Source: Anderseniella sp039978075
GTDB taxonomy: Bacteria; Pseudomonadota; Alphaproteobacteria; Rhizobiales; Aestuariivirgaceae
DNA length: 64,000 nt
Direction of reading: 5' to 3'
Assembly (NCBI GenBank): GCA_039978075.1
Contig: JBDWCA010000002.1
Location: forward strand, 744,001 to 808,000
Part shown: positions 25,673 to 33,987 of the stretch, one piece after another
How positions within the stretch are numbered: the first letter of the stretch is position 1
Layout of the letters: the number at the start of each line of letters is the position of its first letter
Translations under genes and position numbers: made by a program
The notes under the pieces: generated by a model
The model's database searches: none
Seen by the model: only the letters and a program-made list of their open reading frames with translations
Told to the model about the DNA's origin: nothing

Positions 25673-25888
25673 CAGGTGTTTCAATATTCAAGAAGCTCTT
25701 GCATACTCCGCATACGACTATGGGGAGCAAGTGTTGTGGATGTCGACAGCGTCAGACGTGTTCTGATCGCAGCGAGCTGGATTGCGTTTGCAATGGTGAT
25801 TGCTGCCGCGCTCGTTCGGCTGCAGTTATGACGCTTGAAGCAATTCGCGGCCAATCAGGCGCTTCTACCATCCACTATCCGCAATCCA
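25673..25888 (+). repeat. direct-repeat cassette, copy 1
   Basis: About 215 bases, roughly 80 percent identical by eye to 27788-28003 and in the same orientation. The repeat contains a GGGGAG or GAGGAG ribosome-binding site, a 31-codon ORF and the start of a second ORF. The two copies lie 2.1 kb apart on either side of the TAXI-SOD fusion gene. Confidence 0.75.
25736..25831 (+). CDS. 31-aa single-TM peptide, copy 1
   Basis: A GTG start follows GGGGAGC at about 8 bases. The peptide has a short acidic and basic head (MDVDSVRRV) and one hydrophobic helix ending in RLQL, so it should insert in the membrane. It shares 25 of 31 residues with the copy at 27852, with half of the changed codons synonymous, which argues for selection on the protein. 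Its stop overlaps the ATG of the next small ORF (ATGA). Confidence 0.55.
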   Translation: MDVDSVRRVLIAASWIAFAMVIAAALVRLQL

Positions 25889-26124
25889 CACCCGATGCCG
25901 GCCTTCAATTGCTGCACGCCTGTCTGCAATGGCGCACAACCACCTATTTGATCACACCACAAGCCAGGCGCCCGGAAGTGTCTTCGCTGCTCGAATGGAT
26001 CATGATGGCGCGGTTCACTACATCAGCGAGAGACAAGCGCGCAGCCACGATGGGCTTTGTCGCGGTGCCGTCCGCGTCGACCGTAAAGTCGGGCAAATCG
26101 CCAAGATGGCTGCCCAGGGTCTGA
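25828..26124 (+). CDS. small ORF coupled to the 31-aa peptide, copy 1 (98 aa)
   Basis: It starts in the ATGA overlap and reads MTLEAIRGQSGASTIHYPQS. The first 20 residues align with the copy at 27944; after about codon 25 the two diverge completely, where repeat homology ends. The last 180 bases run antisense to the TAXI-SOD gene end, so only the first part is likely to be meaningful. Confidence 0.3.
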   Translation: MTLEAIRGQSGASTIHYPQSTPDAGLQLLHACLQWRTTTYLITPQARRPEVSSLLEWIMMARFTTSARDKRAATMGFVAVPSASTVKSGKSPRWLPRV

Positions 26125-27494
26125 CCTTCAAAGGTGAGCCACAGGTGGCCGCCAGCGCCCAGGCCCGGAACCATGGTTCCATCTTTCTGTGCTGGTCCAC
26201 AGTCGGGATTCTGGTGGATATGAAAGGCGTATTTGCCTGATTTCAACCCTTTTATATTGGGCTCCACCAGGAGTGCAGTCTCCGTTCTGTTGCCAACCAC
26301 GATCTCGGTGTTCTTGATGGTCAGTGTGCCGAGCCGTTTACCCACCCCACGAGCGCTGGTCAGGCGAACCGGAATCTTTGCTTCGGATCCATTGTTGGTC
26401 CAGGCCAGAAAGTCGTTGAACATTTTTGCTTTCTGCTCTGCCGTTACGCTTGTAGTTGAGCCGTTGATTGTTAACAGAAACGTTTCGAACTTCTCCTTCA
26501 GCACTGCAACAGTCTGTTCACCTTCATGCTCGGCGACCCAGGTTTCCGCCCGCGGAAATCTTTTCCAGCCGGGCAGGGCCGCTGCCAGATTCACATTCTT
26601 CCATCTGGGATCGTAGGGCGATTGTTGCAGGGTCTTGAACCCGGAGAAAAATGCCTCAACAAACCGCACGACTTTCTTGTGCCGGGGATGGCCGACGGGC
26701 CAGTTGTTCACGACCAGCACCAGCCGCACGGCCACCGTATCAATGCTGCTGTTTGCCGGCATTATGTTTGGAAAATCGCTGGCAGTGACCGTGGCGGGGA
26801 CGTAGTTTTCAGACAATCCCGCCTGCGATATCGGCAACAGGCGGAGATTGTCCTGAGAACCAAGACTGGCTGCAATTTTTTTGAGATTGTTTCCCAGCAC
26901 GACAGTTGCCGATATTTCACCGGTCGTCATTTTTTTCAGTGCAACTGTGTCTGGATGATTGGTGCGTTTCACATCAATGCCCAGTGATTTGAAAAGAAGT
27001 GCAGACGGCGTATATTCGTCACCTGCACCCGCGCTGAAATTCACTGTTTTGCCGGCCAGATCGCTGATGTCGCCGATGTCTTTTCCGGCAACGATGAAAA
27101 TGTTTTCAGTGCCGAGTTCGGCGATATACTGCAGCGTCAGATCAATATCAGGGATGAAGTTGTCCTTGAGAACCGCATCGAGCACATCTGCATGTACAAC
27201 ACCGGCATCAACCCCTTTCAGGTACAGTATGTCGGAAATGTTTTGCGCCGAGCCAAAACCGAGCACCGGTAGAATTCGCTGGTTTTCGCCGTCGTTGAGT
27301 GCCGCGCCCAAATCTTCAACAAGACGGGCGCTGGTGCTGTCGAGGCCCCCGGCCACGATTGTAACAGTGGTGGAATTCACCCGTTGAATAATCTGTTGGC
27401 GGGTCTCCGCGCTTTGCACAACACTGCCAACTGCAACCATACAATACAAAACACCGACGAGGACGCTAAGGGTTCCAAATCTATGTTCACCCAT
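25944..27494 (-). CDS. TAXI-type solute-binding protein fused to a Cu/Zn superoxide dismutase domain
   Basis: The product is 516 aa from an ATG with GGAGA upstream (a longer frame to 27620 has no ribosome-binding site). Residues 1-30 form a signal peptide (GTLSVLVGVLYCMVAVGSVVQSA). Residues about 30-380 resemble TAXI solute-binding proteins of TRAP transporters. Residues about 395-516 carry Cu/Zn-SOD marks: FHIHQNPDC (Cu ligand His pair), AGGHLWL, GSHLGDLPDF with DADGTA, and a late MIHSSSEDTSG RLACGVI end. Canonical Cu/Zn-SODs are separate, about 150-180 aa. The fused protein should be periplasmic. No TRAP permease lies beside it. Both domains are clear to me; whether the SOD part is active is untested. 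Confidence 0.8.
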   Translation of the reverse strand: MGEHRFGTLSVLVGVLYCMVAVGSVVQSAETRQQIIQRVNSTTVTIVAGGLDSTSARLVEDLGAALNDGENQRILPVLGFGSAQNISDILYLKGVDAGVVHADVLDAVLKDNFIPDIDLTLQYIAELGTENIFIVAGKDIGDISDLAGKTVNFSAGAGDEYTPSALLFKSLGIDVKRTNHPDTVALKKMTTGEISATVVLGNNLKKIAASLGSQDNLRLLPISQAGLSENYVPATVTASDFPNIMPANSSIDTVAVRLVLVVNNWPVGHPRHKKVVRFVEAFFSGFKTLQQSPYDPRWKNVNLAAALPGWKRFPRAETWVAEHEGEQTVAVLKEKFETFLLTINGSTTSVTAEQKAKMFNDFLAWTNNGSEAKIPVRLTSARGVGKRLGTLTIKNTEIVVGNRTETALLVEPNIKGLKSGKYAFHIHQNPDCGPAQKDGTMVPGLGAGGHLWLTFEGQTLGSHLGDLPDFTVDADGTATKPIVAARLSLADVVNRAIMIHSSSEDTSGRLACGVIK

Positions 27495-27851
27495 TCCAAT
27501 TCTCCATAATACCAAAATCCAAGGTTCGCGCCGTCCCGTACGCGTCCTGAACGAAACTGGTATTTGATTTCCCCCCCCCTTCAATCGAATCACCCAGGAA
27601 ACGAATTGAAAACGTGTCACAAACCTTACCTTGGGTCCAGTCAGATTAATGATAGTTTATGCCTAAGGCATTGTCCTTGGGCGGAGTTGTTATGGCGCAT
27701 CAATGATGCAGTAGGAAAGCATGCCGCCGGTCACGCGGGGCGTCGTCAAACCGATTTCCATGTCAACATCTTTGCCTTGCTGAAACACAGGTGTTCTGAG
27801 TATTCAAAGAGCTCTTGCATATTCCGCATACGAATATGAGGAGCAAGTGAA
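27495..27851. promoter_or_regulatory. 357-bp spacer with the TAXI-SOD promoter side and repeat copy 2 start
   Basis: No convincing gene. A run of C (near 27573-27580) lies in it, and the second repeat cassette begins at about 27788. The TAXI-SOD promoter should be in the left part, but I see no clear -35/-10. Confidence 0.35.
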
Positions 27852-28003
27852 GTGGACTTCGATAGCTTCAGACGTGTTCTGATTGCAGCGGGCTGGATAT
27901 CTTTTGCAATGATGATTGCTGCTGCTCTTTTTCGGCTGCAGTTATGACGCTTGAAGCAATTGCCGCTCAATCAAGCGCTTTTACCACCCACGATCCGCAG
28001 TCC
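27788..28003 (+). repeat. direct-repeat cassette, copy 2
   Basis: Partner of 25673-25888. It has the same order of parts: ribosome-binding site GAGGAG, 31-codon ORF, ATGA overlap, second ORF. Divergence is spread over the whole length with no frameshift in the small ORF. Confidence 0.75.
27852..27947 (+). CDS. 31-aa single-TM peptide, copy 2
   Basis: It starts at GTG with GAGGAG at 8 bases. It differs from copy 1 at six residues, mostly conservative (V/F, S/G, A/S, V/M), keeping RRVLIAA and AAAL-RLQL. It probably forms one transmembrane helix. The function is unknown. Confidence 0.55.
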   Translation: MDFDSFRRVLIAAGWISFAMMIAAALFRLQL

Positions 28004-28099
28004 GCACTGGTTCACCGGCTTCAGCAACAGTGTCCGGCCGGTTTTTCACGACAGAAAGTTGAGGCGTGGATTAATTGTTGCTTATCGGATTTCTGGTAG
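27944..28099 (+). CDS. 51-aa ORF coupled to the 31-aa peptide, copy 2
   Basis: Begins in the ATGA overlap (MTLEAIAAQSSAFTTHDPQS) and continues to TAG at 28097. Only the N-terminal 20 residues resemble copy 1. It has two adjacent Cys near the end. Possibly the leader of a longer lost protein. It lies 28 bases before the next gene. Confidence 0.4.
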   Translation: MTLEAIAAQSSAFTTHDPQSALVHRLQQQCPAGFSRQKVEAWINCCLSDFW

Positions 28100-28127
28100 G
28101 CATTGCCTTGCTTTCAAGGAGACAACC

Positions 28128-28445
28128 ATGAATTTCGTTAAGGCGGCGGTTTTTTCTGCCGCACTGATTTTTTCATCATCAGGTCAGGCGCTGGCGTTCA
28201 ATTTTGGTTTTGTCAGAGTACCTGACTGGATGGACACGTATATCGTTTGGCTTGTGGCGGCCACACTTGTCAGCATGATCGGGTTATCTCTGACCAAGCC
28301 GGGCGGTGTCCCAATGAACCAGCTCTCAAATGTGCAGATATCTCCCATGGCCAACGTCTTCCGCGTATGCATGCTCATAGCGTTTGTTGTCCTGATGACT
28401 TTGGTTTTTGTCGGGATGGGAATGCGGCGCTATGCCGAGGCATGA
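28128..28445 (+). CDS. small membrane protein, 105 aa
   Basis: The ATG follows AAGGAGA. An N-terminal signal-like segment (AAVFSAALIFSSSGQALA), a second hydrophobic segment (IVWLVAATLVSMIGLSL) and a third (VCMLIAFVVLMTLVFVGMG) indicate an inner-membrane protein with three segments, the first perhaps cleaved. No family is recognised. It stands 28 bases downstream of the repeat-cassette ORF and could share its transcript. Confidence 0.7.
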   Translation: MNFVKAAVFSAALIFSSSGQALAFNFGFVRVPDWMDTYIVWLVAATLVSMIGLSLTKPGGVPMNQLSNVQISPMANVFRVCMLIAFVVLMTLVFVGMGMRRYAEA

Positions 28446-28578
28446 ACGCGCGGTTGCCTGAACAGTGTCTGCTTGGCACCAGGGCCTGAAGAACAGGGCC
28501 GGACGATTGCCTGACCGAGGGTTGCTCAATATGCGGACGGCACGGCATCACGAAACCCTTTGAACGAAGGTGCGCCAA

Positions 28579-29088
28579 ATGACCTGGCATAATCCTACCC
28601 TGCACTTGCTGGTTGGAAAAATTGCTGCCGGAAAGTCGACCCTGGCGGCTGAACTGGGACAAGCTCCTGGCACTGTCGTTGTAAGCGAAGATCAATGGCT
28701 TGCAGCCCTGTTTGCAGATGAACTGAACTCAGTCGGCGACTATGTTCGCTGTTCCGCCCGGCTTCGAACCGCCATGGAGCCTCATCTGATTGCACTCCTG
28801 CAGTCCGGTCTCTCAGTGGTTCTCGATTTTCCTGCCAACACAATTGCAATGCGGACATGGCTTCGAGGCCTGCTGGACAAAGCCGGTTGCGCGCACCAAC
28901 TGCACTTTCTGGATGTTCCGGACAGTGTATGCAGAGACCGGTTGCACAAACGCAATGCCGCTGGCAGCCATACCTTTGCGGCCACCGATAAACAGTTTGA
29001 TCTCATCACCAGCCAATTCGTGGCACCATCTGCCGAAGAGGGCTTCCAACTTGTGGTGTATCGCTACAGTGAGCCCGGCCTGAAATAA
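28579..29088 (+). CDS. P-loop kinase (AAA_33/zeta-toxin-like)
   Basis: The 169-aa protein has a Walker A motif GKIAAGKST near residue 12 and a VVVSEDQW stretch where the second-substrate Asp lies. Later, FLDVPDSVCRDRLHKRN is the lid-like Arg region of small-molecule kinases. The ATG at 28579 has GAAGG at 8 bases and is preferred to a GTG at 28570. It may phosphorylate a nucleotide, sugar or UDP-GlcNAc; no antitoxin is evident next to it. Confidence 0.75.
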   Translation: MTWHNPTLHLLVGKIAAGKSTLAAELGQAPGTVVVSEDQWLAALFADELNSVGDYVRCSARLRTAMEPHLIALLQSGLSVVLDFPANTIAMRTWLRGLLDKAGCAHQLHFLDVPDSVCRDRLHKRNAAGSHTFAATDKQFDLITSQFVAPSAEEGFQLVVYRYSEPGLK

Positions 29089-29322
29089 CCAGCCGCAGGC
29101 CGTCTGTTCCTGATTAGGGTTTGAGAAACGCCGAACACGGTGGTTTTTCAGTTGTTGTATTCCCCGTGCAACTGTAACGTGCAGCAAGTGCACCACAATC
29201 GGTCAGCACAAGTCGGCGGCAATGACAATATTTCAGTATTGATGCATCGTTTACCTCTCATTGTTGGGTAAGTCTGTGTGTGTTGCGTAAGCTTTAGGTC
29301 ACGTAAAACACTGATTACGGCA

Positions 29323-30063
29323 ATGTTTGAGGGGGTAATGCAGGAACTGGACCCGCTGGGGATCAACCAGATTGTGACGCGGCTGCACATGCAGGTTGTT
29401 GCGGTACACGGCATCGAGATTGCGACCAGTACCGACTTTGACCGTTTTGCTACGGTCAGGGCACAATTGCGCGATGACGCCATCTCTCCATACTTCGATC
29501 CACTGCACAATGGACCTGAATTGTCGCAATCATCCTTCTGGATCGAGGGGCGCAAGGACGGTGAGCCGGTCTACGTCGAAGCCTACCGTCTCTACGAACC
29601 GAGCGGTCCGTTCAATCACTGGTGCCGGGCATGGCTGATGGATGCGCACACCCGGGCAGGCGAAGACGTGCATATTGAAGCAGTGTCCGAACCGATGTCC
29701 GAACCGGTTTCAAGATTGGGAGGCCGCATGGCCTATCGAGGTGAACTGTTTATGTCACAGTCGCTGCGTGGAGGCCCCAAAAGCAGGTTGATCAATGACA
29801 TTTCGCTGTTGCATCACGCATTGGTCTGGGGCTACTGGAAACCGGATTACATATGGGGGCTGACGACGGAGAGCCGGGCGCAGCGCGGCATGCTTCGCCG
29901 CATCTATTACAACCACCTGGAAGAAGGATTTATTGTATGGAAGCGTCGGCCTGTGTGTGTGGAACAGGATCGCGAAACCCTGTGCTACCAACCACGGCAC
30001 CAGATCATCAGGGACCTTGCTGCAGTCAGTTTAGGCTATCAAATGTCTACTGGCACTTCGTGA
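29323..30063 (+). CDS. hypothetical protein (246 aa)
   Basis: The start is uncertain: ATG at 29323 or 29338, with no good ribosome-binding site for either; the frame is open from 29278. The protein is soluble with a high Trp/Tyr content late (HHALVWGYWKPDYIWGLTTES). The order of strands and helices recalls a GNAT-like fold but no acetyl-CoA motif is evident. Its last 25 bases overlap the convergent gene. I do not recognise it. Confidence 0.6.
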   Translation: MFEGVMQELDPLGINQIVTRLHMQVVAVHGIEIATSTDFDRFATVRAQLRDDAISPYFDPLHNGPELSQSSFWIEGRKDGEPVYVEAYRLYEPSGPFNHWCRAWLMDAHTRAGEDVHIEAVSEPMSEPVSRLGGRMAYRGELFMSQSLRGGPKSRLINDISLLHHALVWGYWKPDYIWGLTTESRAQRGMLRRIYYNHLEEGFIVWKRRPVCVEQDRETLCYQPRHQIIRDLAAVSLGYQMSTGTS

Positions 30064-30878
30064 CCGGAACGCCCAAAAGGTTCCAGACGATCCGGGCGGG
30101 TCTCTCCCTGCATAAGCAGTGATCCGATGGTTATCTTGTTGCCGGTCCGGATCGGAAACAGAACACGGTGATAGCGCAGCCAGTAGGCTTCAGCTTTTCG
30201 TTGCGCTGGTATGAGCGCCATGCATTCATCAAACAGAACCTGGCGTGTTTCTGACACTTCAAGATACCTGTCGTAAACGCAGGTTTCGGTTTGCGCAAAA
30301 CGTTCATCCAACTGGAACTGTTGTCTCTGGCACCAGTCCACCCCCATGATTTTTCCCAGCGGTGTGCGCGTTCCGACTTCGCGGATCGGAAAGCCGGTGT
30401 CCGGATCGTCTTTTGAACACACCAGCCGGGACGCAATCAGGCGCGGCGATTTGATTGCCTGTCTGGCATAGTCGGGGATCGAACCGGGGTCTCTTGGTGC
30501 CTGCAGTGCAGATTGCAGCATCGAGACTTTCAGATCCTGCAAAAATGCCATCCGGTCAGAGGCGTCCTTCGCTGTATCGAAACGCTCCGCAAACCAGCCC
30601 TGATTGTAGAAGTTCAGAAAATACGGCGCCGGCATGGCACCTAGGTTGGCTGCGGCAAACTGCAGGCTGGCAGGCGCGGCATAAGCGGTGTCCCACCGGA
30701 CCTCGGTTGCGTATGCTCCATTGGCCGCAACGAACGGTCTCATGCACACCAATCCAAACCCTCGAAACGGCAAGTCATTGTCGCCGAACGGATATCCTGT
30801 CAGATCGCGAACGACCTGACCGCGGTCAATCCAGTTGTATCGATCGCCATGTACTTGTTTGGATGTGATGTTTTTCAT
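30039..30878 (-). CDS. hypothetical protein, coupled to an XRE regulator
   Basis: The 279-aa protein has no signal peptide or membrane segment. It starts in an ATGA overlap with the XRE regulator, so it is the regulator's partner. A GFGLVCMRPFVAANGAYATEVRWDT stretch and several Tyr/Trp-rich parts are its main features. It could be an enzyme controlled by the regulator or part of a toxin-antitoxin-like pair; no family is recognised. Confidence 0.7.
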   Translation of the reverse strand: MKNITSKQVHGDRYNWIDRGQVVRDLTGYPFGDNDLPFRGFGLVCMRPFVAANGAYATEVRWDTAYAAPASLQFAAANLGAMPAPYFLNFYNQGWFAERFDTAKDASDRMAFLQDLKVSMLQSALQAPRDPGSIPDYARQAIKSPRLIASRLVCSKDDPDTGFPIREVGTRTPLGKIMGVDWCQRQQFQLDERFAQTETCVYDRYLEVSETRQVLFDECMALIPAQRKAEAYWLRYHRVLFPIRTGNKITIGSLLMQGETRPDRLEPFGRSGHEVPVDI

Positions 30879-31126
30879 TTGTCGCGTTCGACTTTGGGAA
30901 ACGGGATAATATTGGATTCTTCGGTCGGTCCGAACAAATCTGCCAACGAAAGACCCAATACGGAGCCCATTTCGATAATCGTTGATGAGTGGCCAAGTGT
31001 GGCTCCGGCTTCAATTTTCAGAACCGTTTCAACCGCAATGTTCATGTCACGGGCGAGTTGTTGAACCGTAATCTTTTTTGAAACCCGCGCGTCGTGCAAT
31101 CGCGTGCCAATGTAGCCATGTTTCAT
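30875..31126 (-). CDS. XRE-family regulator (83 aa)
   Basis: A single HTH domain fills the protein: RLHDARVSKKITVQQLARDMNIAVETVLKIEAG. The C-terminus (EESNIIPFPKVERDK) is a short tail. The ATG has AGGGGGGA upstream. It leads a two-gene operon. Its short size suits an autorepressor. Confidence 0.85.
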   Translation of the reverse strand: MKHGYIGTRLHDARVSKKITVQQLARDMNIAVETVLKIEAGATLGHSSTIIEMGSVLGLSLADLFGPTEESNIIPFPKVERDK

Positions 31127-31368
31127 CTTAGGTCCCCCCTGATGTTTACTCCGGCAAATCGGTCGGTATTTGATTGTATAGCGGGTGGTTGCAAGTCATC
31201 ACGAAAATTTTCGCTCGGTAGTTTGTTACTCCGGCCCAGGCTGTTGCTCCGCTGTCTGGATTTTCTGCCATCAATCCCCCTGTATAACGCTACGTTAATC
31301 TGCGCGGGGGTGTCAATCAGTGCTCTTGTGCGCTGGATATCCCTGCATGCTCAGGTTAAAAGGTTTTC

Positions 31369-32874
31369 ATGGCAGACACTTTCAAGCAGACACAATCAAC
31401 CGAACGCCGATTTGCAGATCAGGGAATTCAGCTTTCGCGCGTTTTCTTTGTCATCGGCATGATGATGCTGGTGCTGACGCTGTTCATGTTTCCGCCGCTG
31501 GTGTCGGATCTTGTCGCCCGCAACAGTGACTGGAGCGTGTTTGCAGCGTCGGCATTCATGACCGGCTTTCTCGGCCTCATGCTGGTCCTGGTCAGCCGCG
31601 GCGGCTGGTCGGACCACGTTACCTTGAAGGAAGGTTTTGTGCTGACGGTGCTGAGCTGGATTGCGCTGTGCGTCATGGCGTCCATACCGTTCATGTTCCT
31701 GGGCCGCGATGCCAGTGTCGCCAATGCCTTGTTTGAAGCGGTGTCCGGACTGACTGCCACCGGCGCAACGGTGTTGACCGGTCTCGATCACCTGCCACCG
31801 GGCATGTTGCTGTGGCGCTCCATCCTGCAGTGGATCGGCGGCGTCGGCATCGTCGTCATGGCCCTCGTCATGCTGCCGTTCCTGCGCGTTGGCGGCATGC
31901 AATTGTTCCGGACCGAGAATTCAGACCGCTCCGACAAGTTCATGCCGCGCGTCGGCGAGGTCATCAGTCTGATCGCGGTTACCTATCTGTGCCTGACTTT
32001 TGCCTGCGGTTTTGCCTACTACTGGGCCGGCATGAACGCTTTCGATGCGCTCAATCATGCCATGACGACCGTCTCGACGGCTGGGTTTTCGACCCATGAC
32101 CGCTCGTTTGCACATTTTGCGGACAACAAGGCCATTCACTGGATTGCCATTTTCTTCATGCTGGGCTCATGCATGCCGCTGGTACTTTACGTCAAGATGG
32201 TGAGCTCAAGGTCGCTGGCAGTGTGGAATGACGCCCAGGTGCGCGGCTTCGTCCAGATTGCCGGTCTTGCTGTCTTCACCGTGACCCTGTGGTATTATGT
32301 GCGTCATGACGAACCGTTCCTGGACGCGCTCAGGGTGGTCAGCTTCAATGTCGTCTCGATCATTTCGACAACCGGATATGCCTTGGGCGATTACACCAAC
32401 TGGGGCAGCGGCATCATGGGGCTGTTTTTTGCCCTGATGTTCCTGGGCGGGTGTACCGGATCGACAACCGGTGGACTGAAGACCTTTCGCCTGCAGGTCA
32501 TGATGATGACGGCATCGGGCTATATTCGCCAGTTGATGAGCCCGAACCGGATCGTGGTCCTGAACTTCAACAACTCCAGGATCACCAATGAAATCGCCAC
32601 CTCGGTGCTGGCATATGTCACTGTCATGTTCCTGTCGGTCATGGTGTTCACCATAGCCTTGTCGTTCTTCAATCTTGACCTGATCACGGCCTTGTCCAGT
32701 GCCACTGCCACGATCACAAATGTCGGTCCGGGCCTGGGCGATATTGTCGGGCCTGCCGGCAGCTATGCCAACCTGGATCCCGGCGCGAAGCTGCTATTGA
32801 CGGTCGCCATGCTGCTGGGGCGGTTGGAGTTTTTCACCGTACTGGTGGTGCTGTCACGCGCGTTCTGGCGTTAG
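31369..32874 (+). CDS. trkH: Trk-type potassium uptake membrane subunit
   Basis: The 501-aa protein has about ten or more membrane segments. Four P-loop-like regions occur (SGLTATGATVLTGLD, TTVSTAGFSTHD, ISTTGYALGDY, ATITNVGPGLGD), each with the selectivity Gly after Thr-x or Asn-Val. TrkH imports K+ with TrkA, which is not in the window. Length is normal for the family. Confidence 0.95.
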   Translation: MADTFKQTQSTERRFADQGIQLSRVFFVIGMMMLVLTLFMFPPLVSDLVARNSDWSVFAASAFMTGFLGLMLVLVSRGGWSDHVTLKEGFVLTVLSWIALCVMASIPFMFLGRDASVANALFEAVSGLTATGATVLTGLDHLPPGMLLWRSILQWIGGVGIVVMALVMLPFLRVGGMQLFRTENSDRSDKFMPRVGEVISLIAVTYLCLTFACGFAYYWAGMNAFDALNHAMTTVSTAGFSTHDRSFAHFADNKAIHWIAIFFMLGSCMPLVLYVKMVSSRSLAVWNDAQVRGFVQIAGLAVFTVTLWYYVRHDEPFLDALRVVSFNVVSIISTTGYALGDYTNWGSGIMGLFFALMFLGGCTGSTTGGLKTFRLQVMMMTASGYIRQLMSPNRIVVLNFNNSRITNEIATSVLAYVTVMFLSVMVFTIALSFFNLDLITALSSATATITNVGPGLGDIVGPAGSYANLDPGAKLLLTVAMLLGRLEFFTVLVVLSRAFWR

Positions 32875-32880
32875 ATCGCG

Positions 32881-32911
32881 ATGATTTTTGCCCGGATCAG
32901 CCAAAAATCAT
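32881..32911. terminator. inverted repeat between convergent trkH and nuclease genes
   Basis: Arms ATGATTTTTG and CAAAAATCAT are perfect 10-base complements around an 11-base loop, seven bases after the trkH stop. Position between convergent genes suggests a bidirectional transcription end; the stem is A/T rich, so it is a weak candidate. Confidence 0.45.
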
Positions 32912-32940
32912 AAGCCAGATCGTTTGCGAAATGTCTGAAT

Positions 32941-33513
32941 TCAGTCCGGTTCAGCCACACCGCCTGCACTGTCCGACCGGTTGAGCCGGCGCCAGTTTTC
33001 CGGCTCGTCAAAGTCTCCCTGCCATATGCCCTTGCGGGCTGCCTTGGCGCTGCGTTCCGATCGAACATACGCCGGCAGCCTGTAGGCTATCGCCCATCCG
33101 TCAGCCACCATCTGCCGGTTCAATTCTGTATCTCCGGCATGGCACACGGAAACCGATCGCTGATAGCGGTCAACGTCCATGGTGCGGCAGCTGACATCGC
33201 GGCCCGCGACAATTGCTCTGAGATGGGCTCGCGCCCTGCGTCCACAGTCGTAATCGCGCCCCGCCTTGTCGCGGCAGCGTTGGCCAAGCTCGGGTGCATC
33301 AATGCCCTGCAGGCGAATGTCGTGGGTGTTGTCGCCCGGACGCAGGCTGTCGCCATCGATCACCCGCATATTGCCGGCAACATTGCTGCCGGGCAGCAGT
33401 TCCATCACCGTCAGCGCCAGCATGGTCAGGGCAATCACTGCCAGCACATCAAGGCCAGTACGCCATAGCGGGCGGCCCCGTCGGCCGGAACCGGACCGGT
33501 GCCAGCGGCTCAT
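32941..33513 (-). CDS. membrane-anchored thermonuclease family protein (SNase-like)
   Basis: The 190-aa protein has an N-terminal TM segment (LDVLAVIALTMLALTVMELL) and an SNase domain: VIDGDSL, IRLQGIDAPELGQ (active-site Asp/Arg/Glu region) and VADGWAIAYR. Several Cys suggest disulphides in the periplasm. It overlaps the moaE stop by four bases (ATGA). Confidence 0.9.
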   Translation of the reverse strand: MSRWHRSGSGRRGRPLWRTGLDVLAVIALTMLALTVMELLPGSNVAGNMRVIDGDSLRPGDNTHDIRLQGIDAPELGQRCRDKAGRDYDCGRRARAHLRAIVAGRDVSCRTMDVDRYQRSVSVCHAGDTELNRQMVADGWAIAYRLPAYVRSERSAKAARKGIWQGDFDEPENWRRLNRSDSAGGVAEPD

Positions 33514-33974
33514 TCTTGCGTCTTGCTCCAGCGCCCGGCAGCCTTGTCGTCACTTTCACGTGCATCCACCCATTTGGCTCCCTGGGCATCGTCGCCTTCT
33601 TCAAGTTTCCAGAACGGTGCCCTGGTCTTCAGCCAGTCCATCAGAAACTGGCAGGCTTCAAAGGCAGCTTCGCGGTGTGACGAACAGGTAATCACCAGCA
33701 CAATGTCTTCACCGGGATGCATGCGTCCATAGCGGTGTACAATCAGGCTTGCCTCGAGCGGCCAGCGCTCATTGGCCTCGGCCTCGATCTCGGCCAGTGC
33801 CTTCTCGGTCATGCCGGGATAATGCTCCAGCGTCATGGCAGACACCTGTTCGCCCAGATTGAGGTCGCGTACAGACCCGGCAAAAAGGGCCGTGCCGCCG
33901 ATCTTGTGGTTGTCGCCGCGAACGCCACGCAGTTCCTCGGCTATATCGAACGGTTCTTCCTGTACCCGTATCAT
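33510..33974 (-). CDS. moaE: molybdopterin synthase catalytic subunit
   Basis: The 154-aa protein starts at MIRVQEEPFDIAEEL; a longer frame upstream is rejected because it is Arg-rich and lacks a ribosome-binding site. The family marks are FAGSVRDLN, LEHYPGMTEKAL, HRYGRMHPGE and CSSHREAAFEACQFLMDWLKTRAPFWKLE. MoaE with MoaD adds sulphur to precursor Z. moaD is not adjacent, unlike in many genomes. Confidence 0.95.
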   Translation of the reverse strand: MIRVQEEPFDIAEELRGVRGDNHKIGGTALFAGSVRDLNLGEQVSAMTLEHYPGMTEKALAEIEAEANERWPLEASLIVHRYGRMHPGEDIVLVITCSSHREAAFEACQFLMDWLKTRAPFWKLEEGDDAQGAKWVDARESDDKAAGRWSKTQE

Positions 33975-33987
33975 GTGCAGCCAGTTC

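Noticed and set aside
25673..28003. CRISPR or insertion-sequence explanation of the direct repeats
   Set aside because: Only two copies 2.1 kb apart, no spacers, no transposase and no terminal inverted repeats.
28579..29088. zeta toxin of a toxin-antitoxin system
   Set aside because: P-loop kinase fold fits, but no epsilon-like antitoxin gene lies beside it.
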